64,000 nucleotides of DNA from Lachnospiraceae bacterium (GTDB lineage: Bacteria > Bacillota > Clostridia > Lachnospirales > Lachnospiraceae): positions 2,018,501 through 2,082,500 of the forward strand of contig AP025573.1 in the NCBI GenBank assembly GCA_022845895.1, in the 5' to 3' direction. The notes under the pieces are model-generated. The model worked only from the letters and a program-made list of their open reading frames with translations. It was not told the origin of the DNA and ran no database searches. Of this stretch, positions 18,134 through 26,882 are shown piece after piece; position 1 is the first letter of the stretch; every line of letters begins with the position of its first letter. The position numbers were made by a program, and so were the translations under genes.

Positions 18134-19804
18134 CTATCTGTATTCCCCGCGAATCAGATGCAGCTTTCTGCATATAGACACGATAGTAGCTCCTTTCGGC
18201 ATGCCAAGCATCTCCTCCTCTGTCAGTCCTCCAAGCAGGATAAGCGTAATCCCATACGTGATAAGGGCAGCCAGAAGTGCAAGTAACGTCGCCGCCTTGC
18301 TGCCGATGAAGAGTTCCACCACCAGATGCACGACAACGGTAACCACGCCCATGACGGCCGCAGATATCGCAGGAATGATAAAGGTCTTCTTCTGCTCCTG
18401 CACATAGCCGATGCGGCTGCGAAGCGCATGTGAATTCAATATGCATATCGCGCCGGAAAATACGATCTTGCTCAAAATGACTGCGTAGATGTTCCATTTG
18501 AAGATAACCATGAACAAGAACAGGGATACCACATGGATGACAAGCGATATCGCCGCATTCTTGACCGGCGTCATCATATCATCCAGCCCCTGAAGTACGG
18601 AATTCGTCACAGTGGACAGGCAGAAGAACACGACGGAGACAGCTCCAAGCTGTAGCATATACGCGGACGTCGTATTGTCCGAGCCATAAAACAGCAAGTC
18701 CAGTATCGGCTTCGCGAGCACGAGAAAGCCGACCGCGCACGGGATGGCAATCATCATGTTGAACCGGGTTACCATATTGATCTTGCTATGTATCTGCTTG
18801 CGGCTGCCTGTCTGTGCGGTAGCGACAAGGCTCGGTATCAGAGAAGACGCAAACGCGCTTGAGATAGATAATGGCACGTTGATCAGCGTCGTGTAATCAC
18901 CGGTAAGTATGCCGAGCAGCTTCGTATATACGATCTTCTTCTCTCCCTGGGCAGCCATAATATTGCTGAACATGGCACTGTCTACAAAATCACAGATATT
19001 GTAGACGGTCGCACTCAGTATGACTGGAGCGATAGTGACCAGCAGCACTTTATATATCCTGTTATATGACTCCTTGTGGCGGCTGCGGTCTCTGCGCATC
19101 TTCCGCCGGTAGACTTTCTTGTAGGCCATGAAGATGAACAAGATAAAGAGCAGGGCCGTCAGCGCACCCGCCACGGTTCCGAGCGTGCCTCCCGCCGCGC
19201 TGTAGGCAGGGCCGTAAGAGTCATTGCCTCTCGTCTTAGCTATCCCTTTGCCTACGCTGAACAGTACATAAGCTCCTGTCACGGAGATGACCGCATTGAC
19301 TATCTGCTCGATGATCTGCGAGATAGCCGTAGGCACCATGGAGCCGATACCCTGGAAGAATCCCCGCATGACTCCGAGCACTGCCGCAATCAGTATGCAC
19401 GGGGCCAGCACGCGCAGCGCATATACGCTCATATCGATGGACATGATATTGTCTGCGATGAACCCTGCCCCGAAGAAGATGAGGAGGGCGACGAATCCGC
19501 CTGCCATGACGGCAAACATCAATGCTCCCCGGAACACCTTATATGCATTTTTATATTCCCCCACCGCGATACGGGCCGACACAAGCTTCGACACGGCCAG
19601 CGGCAGGCTGTAGGAGGTCAGGGTAAGTGCCACGATATAGATGGAAAAAGCCACGCCATAGTAGCCCATCCCTTCCTGCCCTGCGATATTCCGCAGCGGA
19701 ATACGATATATAACGCCAATTATCTTCGTAACCACCCCTGCAATGGCAAGAATGGAACCCTGTATGAGGAAATTGGCCTCTCTTTTTCTGCGTTTTTCAG
19801 CCAT
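18134..19804 (-). CDS. SpoVB/MurJ-type lipid flippase
   Basis: A 556-residue polytopic protein with about 14 membrane segments, of the MOP exporter superfamily (polysaccharide biosynthesis/SpoVB). It starts with FLIQGSILAIAGVVTKIIGVIYRIPL, typical of SpoVB-like proteins that move lipid-linked wall or cortex precursors. It follows ybeY by 14 nt at the end of the yqfC-yqfD-phoH-ybeY group, which fits a sporulation or envelope role. Whether it is the spore-cortex or a vegetative flippase cannot be decided here. Confidence 0.88.
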   Translation of the reverse strand: MAEKRRKREANFLIQGSILAIAGVVTKIIGVIYRIPLRNIAGQEGMGYYGVAFSIYIVALTLTSYSLPLAVSKLVSARIAVGEYKNAYKVFRGALMFAVMAGGFVALLIFFGAGFIADNIMSIDMSVYALRVLAPCILIAAVLGVMRGFFQGIGSMVPTAISQIIEQIVNAVISVTGAYVLFSVGKGIAKTRGNDSYGPAYSAAGGTLGTVAGALTALLFILFIFMAYKKVYRRKMRRDRSRHKESYNRIYKVLLVTIAPVILSATVYNICDFVDSAMFSNIMAAQGEKKIVYTKLLGILTGDYTTLINVPLSISSAFASSLIPSLVATAQTGSRKQIHSKINMVTRFNMMIAIPCAVGFLVLAKPILDLLFYGSDNTTSAYMLQLGAVSVVFFCLSTVTNSVLQGLDDMMTPVKNAAISLVIHVVSLFLFMVIFKWNIYAVILSKIVFSGAICILNSHALRSRIGYVQEQKKTFIIPAISAAVMGVVTVVVHLVVELFIGSKAATLLALLAALITYGITLILLGGLTEEEMLGMPKGATIVSICRKLHLIRGEYR

Positions 19805-19818
19805 GATTCATGCTCCGT

Positions 19819-20313
19819 TTATCGTAATATGTTTAGTCTGTCCAAGATTTCTCTCTGTCTTGATTCCATATCAAGGCGTTCTTCCTCCTCCATATGGTCA
19901 TACCCAAATAAGTGTAACATAGAATGGGCGATTAAAAAAGCGTATTCTCTTCTGACAGAATGTCCGAACTCTTCTGCCTGGGATATCACCTTCTCCTTGG
20001 ATATCACGATATCACCGAGAACCAGTTCCCCGGACTCCGGGTCAAAGCAGCAGTCCTGCCCTTTTAAGCATCCAAAGTCCCCGGGCTGTCTATATTCGGC
20101 CATCGGAAACGAAAGTACGTCCGTAGGGCGGTCAATTCCCCGGAATTCCTTGTTCATCTCCTTTATATGCCCATTCGTGGTCAGCAGCACGTTCACCTGC
20201 GCCTCGTATGGACAGCCTGTATATTCCAGCGCCTCTTCTGCCACCTCGCGTGCCAGATCCTCACATGGTATATGAAGCCGGGTCTCCCCTTCTTCCTCAA
20301 AATATAGCGTCAT
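19819..20313 (-). CDS. ybeY: Endoribonuclease YbeY
   Basis: A 164-residue metal-dependent rRNA maturation endonuclease. The zinc motif H-x3-H-x5-H is present as HSMLHLFGYDH, preceded by TDVLSFPM. An upstream ATG at 20385 would overlap phoH by 68 nt. I chose ATG 20313, directly after the phoH stop, with GGAG 11 nt upstream and the usual N-terminus. Coupling with PhoH is conserved across Firmicutes. Confidence 0.94.
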   Translation of the reverse strand: MTLYFEEEGETRLHIPCEDLAREVAEEALEYTGCPYEAQVNVLLTTNGHIKEMNKEFRGIDRPTDVLSFPMAEYRQPGDFGCLKGQDCCFDPESGELVLGDIVISKEKVISQAEEFGHSVRREYAFLIAHSMLHLFGYDHMEEEERLDMESRQREILDRLNILR

Positions 20314-20317
20314 TCGT

Positions 20318-21307
20318 TTATTTTCTCCTTCGGTCTTTTCCTTTTGCCCGGCCTCTGTTCTCATAATCTTCGTATGCCTTGACAACCTTCTGTACGAGCG
20401 GATGCCGTACTACGTCCCTGCTGCTCAGCTGGCAGACGCTGATATCCTCGATATGCCTGACGACAGATACGGCCACGTCAAGCCCGGACACCTGCCCGGA
20501 TGGCAGATCCTTCTGCGTCGCGTCGCCGGTGACGACTACTTTGGAACCGAATCCTATTCTCGTCAAAAACATCTTCATCTGCGCAGGGGTAGTGTTCTGA
20601 GCCTCGTCGAGTATGATAAAGGCATTGTCGAGCGTGCGGCCTCTCATATAAGCAAGCGGGGCCACCTCGATGAGCCCTTTTTCAGAGTTCTTCATAAAGC
20701 TTTCTGCCCCCATAATCTGATAGAGGGCATCATAAAGCGGCCTTAGGTATGGGTCTATCTTGCTCTGGAGGTCTCCGGGAAGGAAACCGAGCTTCTCTCC
20801 CGCCTCTATGGCAGGTCTTGTCAGTATAATCCTGCCCACCTCGTTATTCTTAAATGCTGTAATCGCCATCGCCATGGCCAGATATGTCTTTCCCGTTCCG
20901 GCAGGACCAAGTCCGAACACAATCATCTTGCGCCGGATGGCGTCTACATATTTTTTCTGTCCGAGCGTCTTCGGCCTGATAGGCTTTCCCTGCAGCGTAT
21001 GGCAGATAAATTCCTTATCCATCTCCACAACGCTCTCGTCACTGTCCTCCATCACGAGGGACAGCGTATAATCCACATTCTGCTCTTGTATCGTATTGCC
21101 CCTCATAGACAGGCCGACAAGCTGTTCCAGCACTTTCCTGGCCCGTTCTGTCTGCAAGGCTTCTCCCATTATCTTGACATTCCCGTCTCTTGCTATGAGC
21201 GTCACATGCAGTGTCCGTTCAATCTTTTTGGCATATGCGTCGAACTGGCCGAATACATTCTGTTCATGCTCTGCCGGCATGTCAATGACTGTCTCCATCA
21301 TTCCCAT
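20318..21307 (-). CDS. phoH: PhoH-family ATPase (PhoH-like protein)
   Basis: A 329-residue protein with an N-terminal KH-like part and a P-loop domain: Walker A GPAGTGKTYLAMA, Walker B FIILDEAQNTTPAQM, plus VVVTGDATQKDLP. PhoH proteins are ATPases associated with RNA metabolism and pair with YbeY in ribosome maturation. The gene starts inside the 3' end of yqfD (26-nt overlap) and ends 4 nt before ybeY. Confidence 0.94.
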   Translation of the reverse strand: MGMMETVIDMPAEHEQNVFGQFDAYAKKIERTLHVTLIARDGNVKIMGEALQTERARKVLEQLVGLSMRGNTIQEQNVDYTLSLVMEDSDESVVEMDKEFICHTLQGKPIRPKTLGQKKYVDAIRRKMIVFGLGPAGTGKTYLAMAMAITAFKNNEVGRIILTRPAIEAGEKLGFLPGDLQSKIDPYLRPLYDALYQIMGAESFMKNSEKGLIEVAPLAYMRGRTLDNAFIILDEAQNTTPAQMKMFLTRIGFGSKVVVTGDATQKDLPSGQVSGLDVAVSVVRHIEDISVCQLSSRDVVRHPLVQKVVKAYEDYENRGRAKGKDRRRK

Positions 21308-22598
21308 CTATATTATCTCCTGTCGTTCCATCCTCTTCTTGCTGCGGCACATCTATGACCTCCGTAGGTGCCGTGGTGCCTATTGGCATGATGACCGTAA
21401 GGTTCCCTTTCGCTTTTGCTTTTTCGGACCCTGTGTATATTTTAACATCATTCTCAATAATTTCTACCCCCTTTTTCTCTAAATCTTCACAATACTTGTC
21501 AAACCGGGCACTCAGAATCGTCTGGAGCTGTTTGTCGGTGTACTTGTGCTTCTTCCTCGTATACGGCTGAATCGTCCGGGTTCCCGTCGATACAGGCAGG
21601 TAGAACTCCTCCCCTATCTTCCAACGTTTCTCATGTGACATAATCTCATAATGTTCATAATCATGGCTCCTGCTCCCGAGCCCGAACCGGTATCTTCCTA
21701 TCTTGATATACAGCTCTTCTTTTTTTACTTCGGGAAGCTTCTTCTCAATATAGGTTATGTCCTGTTCCTGCTCATATGGTATGACTGCCCTTCCTTTGAT
21801 ATCAGCGTCAGATTTGTTATAGTGGTATCCGGTCGTCTCACCGGCGTCATTGTTCACAGGCACTCTGCCGCATACGAGCAGATCGCCTTTTTTGACCGCG
21901 TCCCCTTCCTTGACTGCCGGAGTTCCTTTGCGTGTTATCATCTCTGTTATCGTACAGTCTATGTCTGCCACGATATCCTGCGGCTCCTCTTCCTCTTTCC
22001 CGCCGTCGCTGTCCGTATCCTCTTCTTTCAGCTCCTCGTCACCGCCTGCGGCGGGCAGGGAATCCTCGTTTTCCTTCACCTGTATGATAAGCCTGGAACC
22101 CTGGATGGAGGCGGATACCCAGATGATTCCGTCATATTCTTTGCGCATATCTTTTACAATTCTGGCACAGTCCACGCTGGACTTCTTCATCCCATGTTCA
22201 ACTTCCTTCGTCTGGAGAAATTCCAGGATGTTCTCATCCGTCTGCGACAGATTCCCCTCTATATCAATATCCCATATAAAAAGAGATAATATGTATATGA
22301 GCGCGACACTTGAAAAGGCTCCGATAAAAAACAGCTTTCTCTTCCGGTATCTGTGTAAAAAAAAAGGAAGACCGAACCGCCTTACTACCGCTACTCTTGT
22401 TCCGGTCTTCTTGATAATCGGTTTTAACTTGCGGAAACCGTCAACAGACATGTACATCTCATACGCTCCGTTTGACGGTCTCAGTCCCCATATGTAGATA
22501 CCTCTGTGGCTGCAGGCATTCAAAAACCTTTCCGCCGAATAACCGATTACACGAACCTGAACGTATCCTTTTATATATCGAATCATGGATAAAAGCAA
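21282..22598 (-). CDS. yqfD: Sporulation protein YqfD
   Basis: A 438-residue membrane protein. The N-terminal MIRYIKGYVQVRVIGYSAERFLNAC and the membrane segment near residue 95 (FIGAFSSVALIYILSLFIW) match YqfD. The rest faces outwards and carries an acidic low-complexity insert (about 190-212, EELKEEDTDSDGGKEEEEP). YqfD is made in the mother cell under sigma-E in B. subtilis and is needed for efficient sporulation. The TTG at 22598 follows GGGGG at 7 nt, a better context than ATG 22586. Confidence 0.9.
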   Translation of the reverse strand: MLLSMIRYIKGYVQVRVIGYSAERFLNACSHRGIYIWGLRPSNGAYEMYMSVDGFRKLKPIIKKTGTRVAVVRRFGLPFFLHRYRKRKLFFIGAFSSVALIYILSLFIWDIDIEGNLSQTDENILEFLQTKEVEHGMKKSSVDCARIVKDMRKEYDGIIWVSASIQGSRLIIQVKENEDSLPAAGGDEELKEEDTDSDGGKEEEEPQDIVADIDCTITEMITRKGTPAVKEGDAVKKGDLLVCGRVPVNNDAGETTGYHYNKSDADIKGRAVIPYEQEQDITYIEKKLPEVKKEELYIKIGRYRFGLGSRSHDYEHYEIMSHEKRWKIGEEFYLPVSTGTRTIQPYTRKKHKYTDKQLQTILSARFDKYCEDLEKKGVEIIENDVKIYTGSEKAKAKGNLTVIMPIGTTAPTEVIDVPQQEEDGTTGDNIDGNDGDSH

Positions 22599-22611
22599 AT
22601 CTTATCCCCCT

Positions 22612-22917
22612 TTAGTGATGATATTCTATAGACTCTATCCGCCCGGTCACTTTCATCTCATCATTCGTATAATATGCGACCTGAAGGTTCTTGCCGGTGA
22701 TTCTGATCTGCCCGATCTTCGTCTGTATACGGACAAGGGCATCTGTATACTCCAATATGCCCCTGTAATTCTCCAGGCTCATCTCCAGCTGCCCGGTTAT
22801 GGTGAGTACAGGCATTCCAAGCACTACGTCTTTCGGCATCTCGGAGGCCTCTGCAACTTTATTCCTGAACGACCGGCTCTCATTATCCTGTCTGCGCTCT
22901 TTCTTTCTTGCCTTCAT
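22612..22917 (-). CDS. yqfC: YabP/YqfC-family sporulation protein
   Basis: A 101-residue beta-rich protein of the YabP family (VLGMPVLTITGQLEMSLENYRGIL and LQVAYYTNDEMKVTG). Position next to yqfD identifies it as YqfC. ATG 22917 gives the family N-terminus; an upstream GTG at 22932 lies in a hairpin. The ribosome site is weak, so expression may be limited by the adjoining stem at 22927-22958. Confidence 0.87.
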   Translation of the reverse strand: MKARKKERRQDNESRSFRNKVAEASEMPKDVVLGMPVLTITGQLEMSLENYRGILEYTDALVRIQTKIGQIRITGKNLQVAYYTNDEMKVTGRIESIEYHH

Positions 22918-22926
22918 AAAACACTG

Positions 22927-22958
22927 CCACACATAGTTTTATAGTAATCTATGTGTGG
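22927..22958 (-). terminator. Stem-loop between DUF6179 gene and yqfC
   Basis: CCACACATAG (22927-22936) pairs perfectly with CTATGTGTGG (22949-22958) around a 12-nt loop. On the minus strand the stem is followed by CAGTGTTTT and then the yqfC ATG. It could end the upstream transcript or restrain yqfC translation. The T-run is short. Confidence 0.4.
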
Positions 22959-23006
22959 CCGCTGTCCTTTATACATTGTCCCCGGAAATATTCCCTTTCT
23001 GAAAGA

Positions 23007-23840
23007 TTACAGGAAGAGCGCTTCCAGCACATGATGTTCCTTGCCATGGAAGATCCGAAGCGCGTACTCTCTCCTCAGCTTCTGAAAATATTCCTGCTCG
23101 CTGCCAAGCCCGGCCGCCTCCGCAATCATACGGATATAAGCGCCGGCCTTGCGTTCTACTTCCGGCAGGCTATCCTCACGGAAGTACATCCCTATCTTCT
23201 CAATGTCGTTTTTCTCCAATACCAGACTTGAAAAAGGATGTTCTGCAATGATACATCCTATGGCGTTAAGAAGGGCGAGAGAACAGAGATTCTCCATATA
23301 CGGAACTCCAAAACGTTCCTCCGTCCTGCGAAGCAGCTCTCTCACTGCCGAAGTCTGAAAGCAGCTTAATAACATGCTTTCCGTCTCTATATCGCACAGA
23401 TATTCATATATGAGGTCTATTCCGCACCGGTCTACATATGTTCCGACTGTTGGGTAATCCAGAGTTATGATATGGTTCTGGGGCTGGAACCTCACGTCAT
23501 AATAGAGGAAAAAACCGGGCATTCCTCCAGTAATCGTATCCTTGTAGTTCCTGCAGCCGTAATCTTCAAAATCTGCCGTCAGCCTGTTGTAGATGTCCCT
23601 TGCACGGTATACTTTATCAAGCACCTGTCCGTAACCTGCCTCGTAGATGGCCTCCGCCTTCGCCTTCCTGCCGCCGGCCGGTACATTGCCACATGTGGCC
23701 TCTTGCTCTTCTATGCAATAGATGACCGCGCCCATGAGCATCTGTGCGGTTTCATAGGTCACTGAGCTGCTCTCTTTTGACGTATACTTTTCTGCCAGCA
23801 TGGCTGTGACCGGCACGAGTTCTTCCAGCTTATATTCCAT
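23007..23840 (-). CDS. DUF6179-like protein of unknown function
   Basis: A 277-residue soluble protein, mostly helical, with no signal or membrane segment. A central block (GGMPGFFLYYDVRFQPQNH followed by TLDYP) resembles the DUF6179 family as I remember it. The function is unknown. It lies 18 nt after the DUF6323-like gene and both appear to share one promoter, so the pair probably acts together. Neither carries an obvious catalytic motif. Confidence 0.6.
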   Translation of the reverse strand: MEYKLEELVPVTAMLAEKYTSKESSSVTYETAQMLMGAVIYCIEEQEATCGNVPAGGRKAKAEAIYEAGYGQVLDKVYRARDIYNRLTADFEDYGCRNYKDTITGGMPGFFLYYDVRFQPQNHIITLDYPTVGTYVDRCGIDLIYEYLCDIETESMLLSCFQTSAVRELLRRTEERFGVPYMENLCSLALLNAIGCIIAEHPFSSLVLEKNDIEKIGMYFREDSLPEVERKAGAYIRMIAEAAGLGSEQEYFQKLRREYALRIFHGKEHHVLEALFL

Positions 23841-23858
23841 ATGTCCCCTCCTCCTTTA

Positions 23859-24404
23859 CTACTCCCAGAACAATTCTCTGAGGGCTTCCGTATACAGTTC
23901 ACTGTCCCAACGCTGCTCTTCGCTCAATTCTTCGTATTCCCCCTTTCCCCCGAACGCCTCATATCCCCGGTACCCGGCCCTCACCGCAGCCGAAAAGCGC
24001 GTCAGGCACGTTCCTTCCAGATATTCCACATCTCCAAAACATACCGTCTCGAACTGCTCTTTCATAAAGGTCAGCAGCTCTTCGTCTGTCAGCCTGTCCT
24101 GTGCCTCGTTCTTGAACGCATAGAAGATGTCCTGAAGCCTGGCCAGCGTCTCGGCATAATCCTGCCGGCTGATGTACTGGGAATTACAGAACACGAACAT
24201 CAGCTTATCCAGGATACCTCTGCCAAATTCCACCCTCTGATGCTTCTTCAGGCTTTCCTGTTTTGCTGCAATCAAGGCCGCTGTCTCCTCCCGGGTAAGG
24301 CTGAGGCCGAACTGCCTTCCGATTATTTCGTTGCAGGAATTTACCGCAGCCAGCTCCGCCTTATCCCTGTTGGCCGAAAGAAGCTCATATAATGCTTTAT
24401 CCAT
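23859..24404 (-). CDS. DUF6323-like protein of unknown function
   Basis: A 181-residue acidic helical protein with the pattern NEIIGRQFGLSLTREETAALI followed by EFGRGILDKLMFVFCNSQYISRQDY and a Glu-rich C-terminus. It resembles DUF6323, which is usually found beside DUF6179. No enzyme motif, signal or membrane segment is visible. It is the first gene of the two-gene unit, with a clear promoter (TTGTAA, 17 bp, TATAAT) and an AAAGGAGG ribosome site. Confidence 0.6.
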   Translation of the reverse strand: MDKALYELLSANRDKAELAAVNSCNEIIGRQFGLSLTREETAALIAAKQESLKKHQRVEFGRGILDKLMFVFCNSQYISRQDYAETLARLQDIFYAFKNEAQDRLTDEELLTFMKEQFETVCFGDVEYLEGTCLTRFSAAVRAGYRGYEAFGGKGEYEELSEEQRWDSELYTEALRELFWE

Positions 24405-24433
24405 ACCATGTACCTCCTTTACCTTAGTCGTCT

Positions 24434-24462
24434 ATTATATGACCAGGCTCATATGATTACAA
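24434..24462 (-). promoter_or_regulatory. Sigma-A-type promoter of the DUF6323-DUF6179 pair
   Basis: The minus strand reads TTGTAA (24462-24457), a 17-bp spacer, then TATAAT (24439-24434), about 30 nt before the start codon. This suggests vegetative housekeeping expression rather than a sporulation sigma factor. Confidence 0.6.
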
Positions 24463-24497
24463 GACTTGAAAAATCAGCCGTTTTGTGGTATGATAAG

Positions 24498-24545
24498 TAC
24501 AGAAAAAAGGAGCAGATAGTTTAAAATCTGCTCCTTTTTTCTGTA
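24498..24545 (-). terminator. Strong bidirectional intrinsic terminator
   Basis: Perfect 19-bp arms (24498-24516 and 24527-24545) around a 10-nt loop, with A/T runs on both sides of a GGAGCAGA core. It lies downstream of the phospholipase D gene on the minus strand and protects the DUF6323 promoter region. Confidence 0.85.
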
Positions 24546-24600
24546 TTGGTCACTCCTTTCCAACATTTGTCCAGTCCCGCATGTCTGACAGTCAAAACTA

Positions 24601-26046
24601 TCACATGAGAAAGCGCAGCCAATTGAACAATGTCAGGACTTTGGCCCTGAACTCCCTTTTGCTGCTGATATCCTGTCTTGTGACCCCTTCCGGTATGTCG
24701 TACGTATCTTCATCCAGCACTTTGACCGACTCAGCCTCATACTCCCTCATATACCCTTTCAGCTGGCTGTTCACCCCCTTGCTGTCAATGACAAGCATCA
24801 GCTCCGTGTCCAGATAGGCGCTCCTCATATCCATATTGAAGGAACCGACAATCGCGATGTCATCTCCTATCGTGATGCTTTTTCCGTGATAGGACACGCC
24901 GCCTTCATATTCATATACCGTGATGCCTGTTTCCAGCAGCTTTTCCTTATTCTTCATATAATCAGAAGCGCCAAAAGGATTTCCGTTGTTTGCGACTGAA
25001 TTCGTCATCAGCGCAGACGTTCCGCTGCCGGCACAAACCTTCCTCAGAGACTCATACATCCAGTCGTTGCAGATGATATACGGGGTATGGATCGATATAT
25101 CTTCTTCTGTGTCCTTCATAAGCTCTATAAGCGAATAGAACACCCGGGGCTCCTTAGAATATACGTGGACAGGATTGGACAGCAGCGTAATCCTGTTCAC
25201 TTCATACGTCATGCCTTCATAATCCGCTGTCTCGCCTATCACAGGATATTTTCTCAGCATATCGCGGTAGCGCTGTTCGAGCTCCTTCCCTGCTTCTGAC
25301 ACTTTTCCGCTGGAAACGGCGCCGGGACTGGCGTGGAATGCCCTGCACTCATCCAAGTTCCACACGGACTCAAAATAATCTTCCAGCTGATGGATGGAAC
25401 TCCCTTTGTCCTGAGGCGATTGGCTGTATACAAGTACGTCTCTGTCGTAATTTCTATAGCCGCTGTCACCCAGAAAATAATCATACGTATTACGGCCTCC
25501 GAGCAGATACAGTCCGTCATCTGCTATGACATACTTGTCATGAAGGCGCCCCATGCTTTTCCATGGCATCAGCAGGTTGATTCTGTTGTAAATCCTGATT
25601 TCTACATTGTCTGTGGTTGATAGGGCATAGAAATAATCGTTGCCATCCATCTGCTGCAGTGCTGAAAAACCATCCACAAGTATCTTGACGTCAACGCCCC
25701 GTTTTGCCGCATCCATCAGTGCGGCTATCATATCTTTGCCGCTTCTGTCGGCGTGAAAGTCAAACGTAGACAGAATAACCCGCTCCTTTGCCTGGCCAAT
25801 CATCCTGAGCCGTTCCTCCAGTGCCTGCTCATTGTCTTCTATCACACATGCCCTGTCGCACGATACATCGTCCGAATAGCAGTTCTTTGGATCAAACATG
25901 TCCTTATATTCCCGGCTTACACCAGGCTGCCTCGCATAGGACAGGACCGTTCCCGCAATGATGTATATCGCAGCCAGGGCTATCGCAGCCAATATGTATC
26001 TCCCTCTGAACTTGAATGCCGGTCCTTCCGGTAAGCCTCTCTTCAT
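24601..26046 (-). CDS. Phospholipase D-family protein (cardiolipin synthase-like)
   Basis: A 481-residue protein with one N-terminal membrane segment (about 14-35) and two HKD phosphodiesterase motifs: HDKYVIADDGLYLLGGRN near residue 175 and HGKSITIGDDIAIVGSFN near 390. Two HKD motifs make one active site that transfers or hydrolyses phosphatidyl groups, as in cardiolipin synthase. The overall sequence differs from canonical Cls, which usually has two membrane segments, so the substrate is open. It is monocistronic, ended by the terminator at 24498-24545. Confidence 0.82.
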   Translation of the reverse strand: MKRGLPEGPAFKFRGRYILAAIALAAIYIIAGTVLSYARQPGVSREYKDMFDPKNCYSDDVSCDRACVIEDNEQALEERLRMIGQAKERVILSTFDFHADRSGKDMIAALMDAAKRGVDVKILVDGFSALQQMDGNDYFYALSTTDNVEIRIYNRINLLMPWKSMGRLHDKYVIADDGLYLLGGRNTYDYFLGDSGYRNYDRDVLVYSQSPQDKGSSIHQLEDYFESVWNLDECRAFHASPGAVSSGKVSEAGKELEQRYRDMLRKYPVIGETADYEGMTYEVNRITLLSNPVHVYSKEPRVFYSLIELMKDTEEDISIHTPYIICNDWMYESLRKVCAGSGTSALMTNSVANNGNPFGASDYMKNKEKLLETGITVYEYEGGVSYHGKSITIGDDIAIVGSFNMDMRSAYLDTELMLVIDSKGVNSQLKGYMREYEAESVKVLDEDTYDIPEGVTRQDISSKREFRAKVLTLFNWLRFLM

Positions 26047-26221
26047 ATATCGTACTTCATCCTCCTTTGCATTTACGTTCCTCTATATCGGTTAATCATA
26101 CCACTAAGCGGAGCTTTTTGCCACCTTACAGCCCCCCTGATTTTTCAAATATCCGTATATATTCTACTTTTTATTCATAGATTGTTTAGTCAGGAGCCTT
26201 AAAGTAAAAGGAGTGTATGTT

Positions 26222-26788
26222 ATGAATAATGATGTGAACCGTAACTGCGAATGCGAATGTAACGAAGCCAAGCCCCAGACGCCGAAAGAACCGTCTTACG
26301 CCGCTTCCGGTCCGTATCCTCCGGTCCGTATCTGTGAACGCAACAGGGCTTACGGAAGAATGATGCTCGATAATATGGGCGGCCAGAACTCAGAAATGTC
26401 TGCAGTGAGTCTGTACCTCTACAATAATCTGCTCATTGATGAAGATGCGCGTCTGTCTAAGATCTTCCACAAGATCAGCATCGTGGAAATGCACCATCTG
26501 GAAATATTCGGCCAGATTGCAAGGATGATGGGTGAGAACCCGCGCCTCTGGACTTACCGGGGGAACCAGATGATATACTGGACACCGGGCTACAACAATT
26601 ATCCGATAGAAATCCGTCCTCTGCTTATCAACTCGTTGAACGGTGAGAAAAAAGCGGTCCAGAAATATGAAGAACAATGCCGGAAGATTAAGGATACACA
26701 TATTGTAGAATGCCTGAAACGCATCATCCGGGATGAGGAGATACATATCCAGATATTTGAATCACTGCTGGAAGAATATTGTGGCTAG
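26222..26788 (+). CDS. Ferritin-like diiron-type protein with Cys-rich N-terminus
   Basis: A 188-residue protein. The N-terminal 40 residues are polar and proline-rich with a short Cys cluster (NRNCECECNE). The rest is a four-helix bundle with ligand-like residues in NSEMSAV, VEMHHLEIF, NGEKKAVQKYEEQ and DEEIHIQIF, the E/ExxH spacing of ferritin-like or rubrerythrin-type diiron proteins. No rubredoxin domain is present. CotJC-like manganese catalases are distant relatives, so a spore-coat or oxidative-stress role is possible. AAAAGGAG lies 8 nt before ATG 26222. A GTG at 26213 overlaps that site and is rejected. Confidence 0.72.
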   Translation: MNNDVNRNCECECNEAKPQTPKEPSYAASGPYPPVRICERNRAYGRMMLDNMGGQNSEMSAVSLYLYNNLLIDEDARLSKIFHKISIVEMHHLEIFGQIARMMGENPRLWTYRGNQMIYWTPGYNNYPIEIRPLLINSLNGEKKAVQKYEEQCRKIKDTHIVECLKRIIRDEEIHIQIFESLLEEYCG

Positions 26789-26829
26789 GGCAAATACACG
26801 GTCTGTGCGCCGACGGGCGCACCACAGGG

Positions 26830-26861
26830 AAACAGGGAGATGCAACTGCATCTCCCTGTTT
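26830..26861. terminator. Bidirectional hairpin between convergent genes
   Basis: AAACAGGGAGATGCA (26830-26844) and TGCATCTCCCTGTTT (26847-26861) form a 15-bp stem. It lies between the converging ferritin-like and CAP-domain genes and is followed by TTCTCC on the plus strand, a modest T-tract. Confidence 0.65.
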
Positions 26862-26882
26862 CTCCATCCGCCTGTATACGTC

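Noticed and set aside
19076..20275. Plus-strand open frame of 399 codons opposite the flippase and ybeY
   Set aside because: It is the mirror of two well-supported genes, has a His/Asp/Gly-rich product and no ribosome site.
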